Assembly (NCBI GenBank): GCA_903828145.1
Contig: CAIKKY010000006.1
Span: 434,001-498,000 of the forward strand
Source of the DNA: an uncultured Hyphomicrobiales bacterium
GTDB taxonomy: Bacteria; Pseudomonadota; Alphaproteobacteria; Rhizobiales; Devosiaceae
Length of the DNA stretch: 64,000 nt
Direction of reading: 5' to 3'
Under the pieces are notes generated by a model. That model saw only the letters and a list, made by a program, of their open reading frames with translations, did not search any database and had not been told where the DNA came from. Of this stretch, positions 37,795-45,850 are shown piece after piece; positions within the stretch are counted from its first letter, which is position 1, and the number at the start of each line of letters is the position of its first letter. A program made the translations under genes and the position numbers.

Positions 37795-38628
37795 CTAATC
37801 CATTGCCGTGGCGGACAGGCCTGCAATGACATGGCGCTGCAAAAGGAAGTACAGCGCCAGGATCGGCAGGGTACTGATGGTGAGTGCAGCAAAGACCATG
37901 GCATAATCGGTGCTGTATCGGCCAAAGAACCGGATCAGGCCCACCGGCAGGGTGCGTTTTTCGTCGTCAACGACGAAGAGGAGAGCAAACATCAGCTCAT
38001 TCCAGATGTTGATCGTGTTGACGATGGCGAGGGTCAGCATCGAGGGCCAGACCATGGGCACCGAAATGTCGCGGAAAATCTGCCAGATCGACGCGCCTTC
38101 CAGCATCGCCGCCTCCTCCATATCGGGGCGGATCGCGTTGAAATAGCCGTGCATGATGAAGATGGTCAGCGACAGTGACCACGCCGAGCCGGACAGGATC
38201 AGCGCCCACAGCGTGTTCAGCAGCCCCATGTCGCGTAAAATGGCAAAGAGCGGGATCGCCACCACGGGGGGCGGCAGCAGCAGGCCGATGAGCAATAGCC
38301 GGAACAGCCAGCGCCGCCCGGGAAACGCGAGCCGCGAGAAGGCGAAGGCGGCGGCGGTGGCGACGCAGACCGTCAGCGTGACGGCACTGGCTGTGACGAT
38401 GATGGAATTGAGATAGAGCCCGCCGAGCCCGCCCTTGTCCCAGGCCGCGCTGAAGTTCGACCACAGCCAGTCGCGCGGCAGGCCAAAGGGGTTCTTGAAC
38501 ATCTCACGGTTGGTCTTGAACGAGGACAGCACCATCCACACCGCCGGATAGAACATGGCGCTGACGATGGCGCCGCCGACGAGGAGTTGCAGCCATTCCC
38601 CCGGTGTTCTGCGGTCAGTAGCGGACAT
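37795..38628 (-). CDS. Carbohydrate ABC transporter permease, MalG type
   Basis: The 277-aa membrane protein has six helices and the EAA loop EEAAMLEGASIWQIFRDISVP that docks on the ATPase. It belongs to the CUT1 family of oligosaccharide and glycerol-phosphate importers. It overlaps the MalF-type gene by 14 bp and precedes GH84. The genes around it suggest a GlcNAc-containing substrate. Confidence 0.94.
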   Translation of the reverse strand: MSATDRRTPGEWLQLLVGGAIVSAMFYPAVWMVLSSFKTNREMFKNPFGLPRDWLWSNFSAAWDKGGLGGLYLNSIIVTASAVTLTVCVATAAAFAFSRLAFPGRRWLFRLLLIGLLLPPPVVAIPLFAILRDMGLLNTLWALILSGSAWSLSLTIFIMHGYFNAIRPDMEEAAMLEGASIWQIFRDISVPMVWPSMLTLAIVNTINIWNELMFALLFVVDDEKRTLPVGLIRFFGRYSTDYAMVFAALTISTLPILALYFLLQRHVIAGLSATAMD

Positions 38629-39517
38629 GATCGCCCCGCTCGGTCAGGCGCAGATAGACCACCGAGATGATCAGCACGACCACGGCCAGAATGACCGTCA
38701 TCGCCGTGGCATAGCCCAGCTCGTTATTGTCAAAGCCCGTCCGGATGATCCAGGTCGCTGGCACATCGGTGGCATTGAAGGGGCCGCCATTGGTCATGGT
38801 GAAGAACAGGTCAAACCCGGCAAACCCCCCGGTGATCGCCAGCAACACGCAGGTCAGCATCTGCTGGCGCAGCAGCGGCAGGGTAATGGTGAAGAACTGG
38901 TGCAGGGGAGGGGCCCCATCCAGCGTTGCTGCCTCATAGATCGAGCGGGGAATTCGGCGCAGGGCGGCAAAGAAGATGATCATGTAGAACCCGGCAAAGC
39001 GCCAGCCCGAGACAAACATGATCGCAATCAGCGCCGTGCTGCCTTGCGAGAGCCAGGGCAGCGCCCAATCATTCAGCCCGACGCTGCGCAGCACCGAGTT
39101 CAGAAGCCCGAGACGATAATCAAGCACGAAGGCCCAGAGCACGCCGGCTGCGGTCATCGACAGCACCATGGGCGAAAAGAACATGCCCCGCATCAGCGAG
39201 AAACCGAGGCGGTTGGAGTTCAGCACCACGGCCATGACGAGACCGAAGCTGACTTCGAGCAACAGCGTGCCCAAAATGTACAGCGTGACATGCAGGTAGG
39301 ATGTCAGATGAACAGGATCAGCCAGCGCGCGGCTGAAGTTGGCAAGGCCCACCCATTCGGGCGTGGAAAAGCCAGACCAGTTGGTGAAGGCGTAAAACAC
39401 CGAGCTGACCAGCGGCAAAAGCACGAAAAGCCCGAATAAAACGAAGGCCGGGGCCACGAACAGAAGGTTCATGGTCCCGGTTGCAAGCGGTCGAGCGCGG
39501 CTTTCGCGGTCAGCCAT
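38615..39517 (-). CDS. Carbohydrate ABC transporter permease, MalF type
   Basis: The 300-aa membrane protein has the CUT1 permease fold, with an N-terminal helix at about residues 17-40 and the EAA loop YEAATLDGAPPLHQFFTITL. It pairs with the MalG-type permease downstream. It starts 4 bp after the binding-protein stop, in one operon. Confidence 0.94.
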   Translation of the reverse strand: MADRESRARPLATGTMNLLFVAPAFVLFGLFVLLPLVSSVFYAFTNWSGFSTPEWVGLANFSRALADPVHLTSYLHVTLYILGTLLLEVSFGLVMAVVLNSNRLGFSLMRGMFFSPMVLSMTAAGVLWAFVLDYRLGLLNSVLRSVGLNDWALPWLSQGSTALIAIMFVSGWRFAGFYMIIFFAALRRIPRSIYEAATLDGAPPLHQFFTITLPLLRQQMLTCVLLAITGGFAGFDLFFTMTNGGPFNATDVPATWIIRTGFDNNELGYATAMTVILAVVVLIISVVYLRLTERGDHVRY

Positions 39518-39521
39518 AAGG

Positions 39522-40787
39522 CTACGGCTTCGGCATCGCGGCGACAGTCTCGTCCAGCCACTTCAGCGCATCGGCGGCCGATTTCTCGCCGCTCGCGGCA
39601 TAGGCGGCCGCCTGGTAATAGGCCTCGGCCACCGGCACCGGATAGGTCGTGTCTGGCGGCGGCACCATGGCATCGGCATTCGCCAGCATCGCGGCAACGC
39701 CCTTCATCTGGTCAGACATATTGGCCTTTTCCGCCACGCCCTTGACCGGGCTGATGGCACCGGATTCAGCCCAGATCACCGCCGCTTCGACCGAGGTCAG
39801 GTACTTGAGGAAAGAGGTGGCCTCAGCCGGATGGGCGGCCTTGGCGTGCTGGACGAAGCCGGTCATCGTGGCGATTACGCTTTTCGGTGCCGCCTGCGTA
39901 GGATCAATCACCGGCGTGTCAAACTGGCTATAGGTAAAGCCCTCAACCGCAAGATCCCCCTCCGACCCCACAAGCCAGGACCCGATCGGATGCATGGCGG
40001 CAGCCTCCTGGAAGAAGGCGGCCATGGCCGGATCAGCGCCCAGGCCCTGCATGTCCTTGTTGAAGGCCCCGGCCTCGTGCAGCTCCTGCATCAGCGCCAG
40101 CGGGCGCAGGAAGCCGGCATCGGCAAAGCTCTTTTCCTGCGCAAAAGCCGCATGGAAATTGTCGGCGCTCACCACGCGCGCCGCCACGTGTGAGGCCCAG
40201 TTGCCGAGGGGCCACAGCTCGTTATTTCCCGTGACGATGGGCGTTTCGCCCGCGGCCGCCAGTACCTTGATCGCCGCGATGAACTCTTCCCAGGTTGTGG
40301 GTGCGGTCAGGTTGTTTTCGGCAAAGATCGCGGTGTTGAACCAGATCGTGTTGGTGATATCGAGCGAGATCGGCACCATGTAAATCTTGCCGTCCACCAT
40401 GGTGCCCGACCCCGCGGTAAACGCGCTGTCGATGAAGCCCGCCTGCCAGCTATCGGCCATCGCTGCGCTCAGATCGGCGGCATAACCCGCCTCGACATCG
40501 CGCTGCACGGGATAGCCGGCCCATTGAAAGTAAATATCGGGGACCTCGTTGCTTTGCAGCTGGGTGATCAACCCGGTGTCAGAATAGACGTCATCATCGA
40601 AAACGATCTGCTTGACGGTCACGCCGGGATTGGCCGCCTCGAACCCGGCGACAATCTTGTCAAAGGCCTCTTTGCCCGCGCCCGATGACATCGCATGGGT
40701 GATGCGAATCTCGGTATCGGCAACGGCAGCGCTGGCCGCCATCAGGGCCGTGATGCAACTTGCGGCTAGTCGGAAGAAACGCGTCAT
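39522..40787 (-). CDS. Extracellular sugar-binding protein of ABC transporter
   Basis: The 421-aa protein has a signal peptide (FFRLAASCITALMAASAAVA) without a lipobox, so it is a free periplasmic binding protein of the CUT1 (SBP family 1) type. Mature residues start DTEIRITHAMSSGAG. It opens the leftward operon. Its promoter region, 40788-40939, contains the palindromic operator and is shared with the divergent GntR gene. Confidence 0.93.
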   Translation of the reverse strand: MTRFFRLAASCITALMAASAAVADTEIRITHAMSSGAGKEAFDKIVAGFEAANPGVTVKQIVFDDDVYSDTGLITQLQSNEVPDIYFQWAGYPVQRDVEAGYAADLSAAMADSWQAGFIDSAFTAGSGTMVDGKIYMVPISLDITNTIWFNTAIFAENNLTAPTTWEEFIAAIKVLAAAGETPIVTGNNELWPLGNWASHVAARVVSADNFHAAFAQEKSFADAGFLRPLALMQELHEAGAFNKDMQGLGADPAMAAFFQEAAAMHPIGSWLVGSEGDLAVEGFTYSQFDTPVIDPTQAAPKSVIATMTGFVQHAKAAHPAEATSFLKYLTSVEAAVIWAESGAISPVKGVAEKANMSDQMKGVAAMLANADAMVPPPDTTYPVPVAEAYYQAAAYAASGEKSAADALKWLDETVAAMPKP

Positions 40788-40873
40788 AGGATGCCCCCCT
40801 GCGGCACACTGGTCTTGGATTGGTTTAGTCCACGGCGTAGGCGATCAGGAATTTTCACCAGAAGAGAAAAGAT

Positions 40874-40892
40874 GCTTGAAGAATGCAAGCAA
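40874..40892. promoter_or_regulatory. Inverted repeat in GH84-locus promoter region
   Basis: TGCTTG and CAAGCA form an inverted repeat with a 7-base spacer, 7 bp from the main operator. It may be a second regulator site or part of a promoter. Confidence 0.35.
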
Positions 40893-40898
40893 AAAAAC

Positions 40899-40913
40899 AT
40901 ACCACTGGTATGA
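40899..40913. promoter_or_regulatory. GntR/HutC-type operator
   Basis: CATACCACTGGTATG is a perfect 7-1-7 palindrome 27 bp upstream of the GntR regulator gene, between it and the transport operon. The TGGTAT/ATACCA half-sites resemble NagR/DasR-type operators (TGGTnTAGACCA). It probably controls both divergent units. Confidence 0.7.
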
Positions 40914-40939
40914 AATCGGAGTCCGCATAGGGGGAAGCG

Positions 40940-41668
40940 ATGCTCAGTGCCGTGAGCGAACGGCTGCACGCAGAGGCCGGGCCGCTGTCGCGGCGCCTGA
41001 AAGCGGCGCTCGCGCAGGCGATCCGCGATGGCTCCTTGCCGCCCAACCGCGCGCTGCCGTCGGAACGCGACATGGCCGATGCGCTGAGCGTTTCGCGCTC
41101 GACCCTACGCACCTGCCTGAAAGATCTGGCGCGGGAAGGCCTCGTGGAGACGCGCCACGGCTCCGGCACAGTCGTGGTCGGCCAAATCCCCAAAGCGCTA
41201 TCGCGCCATTCCGGCTTCAGCGAGGATGCCCGGGCGCGCGGACTGGTCCCGACCTCGGACATCCTGTCGCTGTCGATCCACCCGGCGGGAGCTGATACGG
41301 CCTTGCGCACCGGAATGCCGTTGGGCAGTGACGTTCTGACCCTGATCCGCCTGCGCCGCGCCAACGGCGAGGCCCTGTCTTATGAAAGCGTCACGGTGCC
41401 GGTCTGGGCCGTGGGGGCCGATTTTGATGGCCAGGGCTCGCTCTACGACCGCATGAACGCTTTTGGCTCGCGGCCACGGCGCATGCTGCAGACGTTGGAA
41501 GCCGTTGCAGCACCGATCGAAATCGGTTCGCTGCTGGGCATCGAGGCCGGTGCCCCGGTTCTGCGCATCGCCCAGGTGGGCTACACCGCCGATGGTCGGC
41601 CGGTCGAGGACGCCACCAGCTGGTATCGCGGCGATCGCTACACCTATGTTGGCGAGCTGGCAGGATGA
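40940..41668 (+). CDS. GntR family regulator, HutC subfamily
   Basis: The 242-aa protein has an N-terminal winged helix (LPSERDMADALSVSRSTLRT, LAREGLVETRHGSGTVV) and a C-terminal UTRA ligand domain (residues about 90-240). UTRA regulators of this group, such as NagR and DasR, sense phosphorylated amino sugars. Divergent from the transporter/GH84 operon and next to a palindrome, it is the likely local repressor. The ATPase gene follows 55 bp downstream. Confidence 0.92.
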   Translation: MLSAVSERLHAEAGPLSRRLKAALAQAIRDGSLPPNRALPSERDMADALSVSRSTLRTCLKDLAREGLVETRHGSGTVVVGQIPKALSRHSGFSEDARARGLVPTSDILSLSIHPAGADTALRTGMPLGSDVLTLIRLRRANGEALSYESVTVPVWAVGADFDGQGSLYDRMNAFGSRPRRMLQTLEAVAAPIEIGSLLGIEAGAPVLRIAQVGYTADGRPVEDATSWYRGDRYTYVGELAG

Positions 41669-41723
41669 GCGCGCTGCGGGCCGACAGGGATGGCATGGGC
41701 TTTGAAGCAGAAACGGAGCCAGC

Positions 41724-42764
41724 ATGGCGCGTCTGATCCTTGACCGCATCGGGAAATCCTATGGGCCCACGCCGGTCCTGCGCGATATCAATTTGGACCT
41801 GCCCTCGGGCGAGTTTGTGGTTTTCGTCGGGCCTTCGGGCTGCGGCAAGTCCACCCTGCTGCGCATGATTGCGGGCCTCGAGAGCATAAGTTCCGGTGAA
41901 ATCCGCGTCGATGACCAGCGGATGAACGAGGTCCCGGCCGCGCGGCGCGGCGTCGCCATGGTGTTCCAGAACTATGCGCTTTACCCGCATATGACCGTGC
42001 GCGGAAACCTGAGCTACGGTCTCAAAATCGCTGGTTTACCGCAGAGCGAGATTGCGGCGAAGGTCTCGGCGGCGGCGGAAAAACTGCAACTGACCCCCTA
42101 TCTCGACCGGCGGCCGGGACAGCTGTCGGGCGGCCAGCGGCAACGCGTGGCCATCGGGCGGGCCATTGTCCGCGATCCAAGGCTGTTTCTGTTTGACGAG
42201 CCACTGTCCAACCTCGACGCCGCCCTGCGCGCCGAGACCCGGATCGAGATTGCGCGCCTGAAGGCCGCGATGCCGCAGACTACGATGGTGTATGTGACCC
42301 ATGATCAGGTCGAAGCGATGACGCTGGCCGACCGGATTGTGGTCATCAATGCCGGGCGGATCGAGCAGGTTGGCAGCCCGCTGGAGCTGTATCACCGACC
42401 GGCAAACCGCTTTGTCGCCGGGTTCATCGGCTCACCGGCCATGAACTTTGTCGTCCCCGGCGATCTCTATCGGTTTCCAGCCGAGGAGGCGACCAGCATC
42501 GGCATCCGCCCTGAGGATTTGCGCCCTGCCGTCGCCGGTCCGCCGCTATTGGTCGGCCAGGTGGAACACTGCGAACGGCTCGGCGAAGTGACCATTGCGC
42601 ATCTCCGCCTCGCCAGCGGCAGCCCCTTGGTGGCAAAACTCCCCGGAGATTTCGTCATCGCCTCTGGCGACAGTCTCGGCCTGACCGCCGATGCAGCCCG
42701 CCTGCACCGGTTCGACCCGAACGGGCTGCGCCTGCCGTCGCCCGCTACGCTGGCCCCGCGCTAG
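41724..42764 (+). CDS. Sugar ABC transporter ATP-binding protein, UgpC/MsmX type
   Basis: The 346-aa protein has Walker [12 protein letters not shown], signature [14 protein letters not shown], Walker [13 protein letters not shown] and a C-terminal TOBE domain, as in the CUT1 ATPases. It completes the transporter whose other parts are encoded in the opposite direction, separated by the GntR gene. GGAG lies upstream of the ATG. ATPases of this group often serve several CUT1 importers. Confidence 0.94.
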   Translation: MARLILDRIGKSYGPTPVLRDINLDLPSGEFVVFVGPSGCGKSTLLRMIAGLESISSGEIRVDDQRMNEVPAARRGVAMVFQNYALYPHMTVRGNLSYGLKIAGLPQSEIAAKVSAAAEKLQLTPYLDRRPGQLSGGQRQRVAIGRAIVRDPRLFLFDEPLSNLDAALRAETRIEIARLKAAMPQTTMVYVTHDQVEAMTLADRIVVINAGRIEQVGSPLELYHRPANRFVAGFIGSPAMNFVVPGDLYRFPAEEATSIGIRPEDLRPAVAGPPLLVGQVEHCERLGEVTIAHLRLASGSPLVAKLPGDFVIASGDSLGLTADAARLHRFDPNGLRLPSPATLAPR

Positions 42765-42816
42765 CGAGCGGGACGCCAAGGGTCTTCCCCGGGGAACGGG
42801 GCCCGCACGCGGGGGC

Positions 42817-43398
42817 TTAGGCCGCCGGGGCGCCGATCAGCGCTCTCGCTGATGCGGTTCCCGTCTTGAGAATTTGATCGGACAGCGCTGTCCCGGCAGT
42901 GGCCCGCGCGAGGTCCAGCGTGCCGATCATCAGGGCAAACAGGCTGAACGCCACACCGTCCGGATCGTGCACGCCGGGGGGCAGGGCGGCGGCGAGGAGC
43001 CGGACGAGATCCAGCGCATGCTCGGCATAGACCGCTCTCGTGTCGGCCGGTTCGCGGGCGATCTCTGGCAGGAGCGCTGCCGAGGCGCAGCCGGTCGCTG
43101 GATTATCGCGATGCTCCGCTGAGAGATAGGCGTCGATTAGCGCAGGAACGCCGCCCACGGCGAGGAGGGCGCTGATCTGCGCCGTCTGCGCCGTCAGAGC
43201 CGCCGCCACGCTGTCGCGCACCAAAGCAGCCTTAGAAGCAAAGTGCGGGTAAAAGGCCCCATTGGTCATCCCGGCTTCGGCCATGATGCCTGCGAGCCCC
43301 GAGGCCGCAATGCCATCGGCGCGGAACCGGTCGGTCGCGACGTCCAGAATCCGTAGTCGCGTGGCGGCTTTCCGGTCTTTGGCGTAGCGCATGTCCAC
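42817..43398 (-). CDS. TetR family regulator
   Basis: The 193-aa protein has an N-terminal TetR helix-turn-helix (TRLRILDVATDRFRADGI, IMAEAGMTNGAFYPHFASKA) and a helical ligand domain with two conserved-looking cysteine/alanine patches. It is divergent from an SDR gene, with an interrupted palindrome in the 95 bp between them. It probably represses that gene and itself. The inducer is unknown. Confidence 0.9.
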   Translation of the reverse strand: MDMRYAKDRKAATRLRILDVATDRFRADGIAASGLAGIMAEAGMTNGAFYPHFASKAALVRDSVAAALTAQTAQISALLAVGGVPALIDAYLSAEHRDNPATGCASAALLPEIAREPADTRAVYAEHALDLVRLLAAALPPGVHDPDGVAFSLFALMIGTLDLARATAGTALSDQILKTGTASARALIGAPAA

Positions 43399-43411
43399 TC
43401 CTCACGTCGCT

Positions 43412-43435
43412 ATTGAATTACAGTCATAATACAAT
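43412..43435. promoter_or_regulatory. Predicted TetR operator
   Basis: Half-sites ATTGxATTA and TAATxCAAT form a 24-bp interrupted palindrome with a 6-bp centre, in the AT-rich gap between the divergent TetR and SDR genes. Size and symmetry fit a TetR dimer. Confidence 0.6.
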
Positions 43436-43493
43436 TAAGGGAACGGCATTCAAGAGGGAAAGCCAGCCGGTAACGGCCTGGTTCAAAACGCAC

Positions 43494-44309
43494 ATGACCG
43501 CACCCACGAGCAAGACCGCCATCGTTACCGGAGCCTCCTCCGGCATTGGGAAAGCCACCGCTGAGGCCCTGGCGGACGCGGGGTATCGCGTCTTTGGCAC
43601 CAGCCGCCGGGCAGAGGGCAGCGGCCCCCGGGGCGTGCACATGCTGGCGTGCGATGTGACCGAGATGGGCTCGGTATCCGCTCTCGTCGCTGCTGTGCTG
43701 GCAAAGACCGGTCGGATCGACCTGGTGGTCAATAATGCTGGCGTGGGCCTGGTCGGGGCCGCCGAGGAGTCATCGGTCGCTCAGGTGCAGCGGCTCTTTG
43801 ATGTGAATGTTTTCGGCGTGCTGCGCGTGACCAATGCCGTGCTGCCCATTATGCGCCAGCAGGGTGGCGGGCGGATTATCACGATGAGTTCAGCCCTCGG
43901 GCTCGTGCCCGCGCCCTATTCGGCGCATTACGCCGCGGGCAAACATGCCATCGAGGCCTATTCGGAATCGCTCGATCACGAGGTTCGCGCCTTTGGTATT
44001 CGCGTGACGCTGATCGAACCGGCCTTTGTGCAGGGCAGTTTCGACCAGAATTCGCTGGTGCCCGATTCCCAGCTTAAAGACTATGAGCCGGTCCTTGCCG
44101 ACGTGCACGCGTTCATCGCCGACGTGACCCCCACGGCCGATACCCCGCAGATGGTCGCCGAGGTCGTGCTCCGGGCAGCGACCGCCACGGTTCCCAAAAG
44201 GCGCTATACCGTGGGGCAGAATGCGCGGCAGATCAGTCTCCTCCGCCGCTACCTGCCCGCAGGCCTCTTCGACCGTCTCCTCCGGTGGCAGTTCCGCCTC
44301 CCGGCGTGA
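43494..44309 (+). CDS. SDR family oxidoreductase
   Basis: The 271-aa protein has the SDR cofactor loop VTGASSGIGKATAEAL, NNAGVGLVGAA, a catalytic Ser in MSSALGLVPAP and YAAGKHAIEAYSESL (Tyr-x-x-x-Lys). The pattern fits the oxidoreductases of the 17-beta-HSD-like/retinol type. The ATG at 43494 starts TAPTSKTAIVTGAS; the upstream extension passes through the operator and is unlikely. It is controlled, by position, by the divergent TetR protein. Confidence 0.9.
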   Translation: MTAPTSKTAIVTGASSGIGKATAEALADAGYRVFGTSRRAEGSGPRGVHMLACDVTEMGSVSALVAAVLAKTGRIDLVVNNAGVGLVGAAEESSVAQVQRLFDVNVFGVLRVTNAVLPIMRQQGGGRIITMSSALGLVPAPYSAHYAAGKHAIEAYSESLDHEVRAFGIRVTLIEPAFVQGSFDQNSLVPDSQLKDYEPVLADVHAFIADVTPTADTPQMVAEVVLRAATATVPKRRYTVGQNARQISLLRRYLPAGLFDRLLRWQFRLPA

Positions 44310-44354
44310 CGGGCACTGGGGTGTAAAGCGGCAGGTTGGATGAGGAGCGCGCGC

Positions 44355-44696
44355 ATGAAGGCCTATATCGTTGATCGATTCAAAAAAGGGGCGGCCTTGC
44401 GCTGGGGCGATGTCCCGGAGCCGGTGGTCAACGCCACCGATGTTCTGGTGGAGGTGCATGCCGCAGGCGTCAATCAGCTCGACGCGATGCTCAGGGATGG
44501 GGACTTCAGACAGATCCTGCCTCTGAAGCCGCCTTTCATTGCTGGACATGACGTTGCCGGAATCATTGTTCACGTTGGTGCTGGTGTCACGGCCTTCAGG
44601 CCCGGCGATGCGGTCTATGCTCGGCCGCGCGACACCCGGATCGGGGGCTTTCAGATTGCCGTCTATCGATCAGGCCCCGGCCGCGCTTTGTCGTAA
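44355..44696 (+). pseudogene. Truncated zinc-type alcohol dehydrogenase/quinone oxidoreductase
   Basis: The product starts KAYIVDRFKKGAALRWGDVP and runs through the GroES-like fold (VEVHAAGVNQLDAMLRDGDF, GHDVAGIIVHVG). It ends after 113 residues where the family needs about 310. The match to the MDR family is lost after about ARPRDTRIGGF near 44655, so the gene has been cut at that point. No remainder is seen downstream. It overlaps the end of the convergent membrane-protein gene by 34 bp. Confidence 0.8.
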
Positions 44697-44974
44697 TCAT
44701 GCTGGAAGACCTGAATATAGGGCTCCAGCAATTCAGGGCTGGGCCTTTGCTTCACCGGCGCTGGCATTTCGGGCGGGGCATCAACGAGCGTCACCCGCAA
44801 CGGCCTCTCGGGCAGCATCGCGGCAAACAAAAGGCCGACCCAGGTAAAGACAAACCCCAGTACGGCCCATAGCCATGGGTTATGTCCGCGCGATCTGGCC
44901 ACGTGGTACGCGATTGCCGCCGGAAGCAGCCAGAATGCTAAAATCAGAACGGCCAGGAACAGTTCCCTTTGCAG
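44663..44974 (-). CDS. Two-helix membrane protein, about 103 aa
   Basis: The protein has two hydrophobic helices around a conserved-looking basic loop: LAVLILAFWLLPAAIAYHV, then RSRGHNPWLWAV, then GFVFTWVGLLFAAML, followed by a soluble tail. A GTG at 44902 falls inside the first helix, so the true start is probably a CTG at 44974, which has a GGAGGAAGG ribosome-binding site just upstream. It shares the helix-RGH-W-helix pattern with the next gene and is probably its paralogue. Function is unknown. Confidence 0.6.
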   Translation of the reverse strand: MQRELFLAVLILAFWLLPAAIAYHVARSRGHNPWLWAVLGFVFTWVGLLFAAMLPERPLRVTLVDAPPEMPAPVKQRPSPELLEPYIQVFQHDYDKARPGPDR

Positions 44975-45020
44975 GCTTCCTTCCTCCGCCTTTATGCGGG
45001 TTCATCTGATAAAGGCGACC

Positions 45021-45281
45021 CTATTGCTCGCGCGGGGACTCCTGCGCCTTGGTCTGGCTTTCCCGCCATTTTGCCATTTCATTCAGCTGCTTCAGCTGCA
45101 ACGTTCGATCCTGCATCAGGGCGGCGAAAATGACCGCCAGCCACGAAAAAAGCAGCGACAGAAATATCCATAGCCCCACGCTGTGCCCGCGACGGTGAGC
45201 GATGTCGCCGCATATCCACATCGGGAAACCCCAGATCAGCATAAAGCCCAGCATGAGGGCCACGCCAGCAGCACCGTCCAT
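45021..45281 (-). CDS. Two-helix membrane protein, 86 aa
   Basis: The ATG at 45281 is chosen because GGAGG lies five bases upstream; upstream ATGs have no ribosome-binding site. The protein has AAGVALMLGFMLIWGFPMWI, the loop AHRRGHSVGLWIF and a second helix LSLLFSWLAVIFAALM, then a charged tail ending ESPREQ. It parallels the preceding protein segment by segment. I do not recognise a function. Confidence 0.65.
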   Translation of the reverse strand: MDGAAGVALMLGFMLIWGFPMWICGDIAHRRGHSVGLWIFLSLLFSWLAVIFAALMQDRTLQLKQLNEMAKWRESQTKAQESPREQ

Positions 45282-45370
45282 TCGTTCCTCCCAAGCCTTC
45301 ATGGCGACGAAGAACATATGGTAAAACACGTATCAGGGTCTAGATGGAAATCGCAGAGCTGAGGGCGCGG

Positions 45371-45673
45371 TTATCGCATGGCGACGGGGGATAAATCCCA
45401 GTGGGCAGAAAGCACTACGCCGATGATCTGGATTTCAGGATGAGGCCTGGAGGCGTGGGCGACGATGATCGGCTGATGCTCCGGATTGGATGAGCGCGGC
45501 CGCAATTCGTACCGATCAAAGAAGAAGTGGATTTCCTTGGCCGAACGCTCGATCCCTTCGGAGCCGGTTCGTTCGACAACAACCAGGGTGCCCGATCCAT
45601 AGTCGCCATAGTGTTGGCGATAGTCCGCGTCATGGGCAGCGACAAGCCACATGCCATGCTCGATACGCGCCAA
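45371..45673 (-). pseudogene. Possible S24/LexA-like repressor C-terminal remnant
   Basis: About 100 residues are open from a TTG at 45673. They resemble the C-terminal beta domain of phage-type S24 regulators (YGSGTLVVVERT, ELRPRSSNPEHQPIIV, IQIIGVVLSAHWDL). No DNA-binding helix-turn-helix or GDSM serine motif is encoded, and the frame closes at a TGA just upstream. It is probably a decayed prophage or regulator gene, but the match is by eye only. Confidence 0.45.
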
Positions 45674-45850
45674 GTCTGTCGAATCCGGTCACGCGCGGGG
45701 AAAAGTCATCATCAAGCTGAAGTAACCGACGTTACAGCGGCTGGAACCGTTGAATCCCGCACCCTGAACTGGTCGCCTCAGCGGCGTGATCCGTAAGCGG
45801 TGTTGGGCGTGTCCCTACGCGCGCCCGCAGATCCGTGCCGGGGCGTTTTC

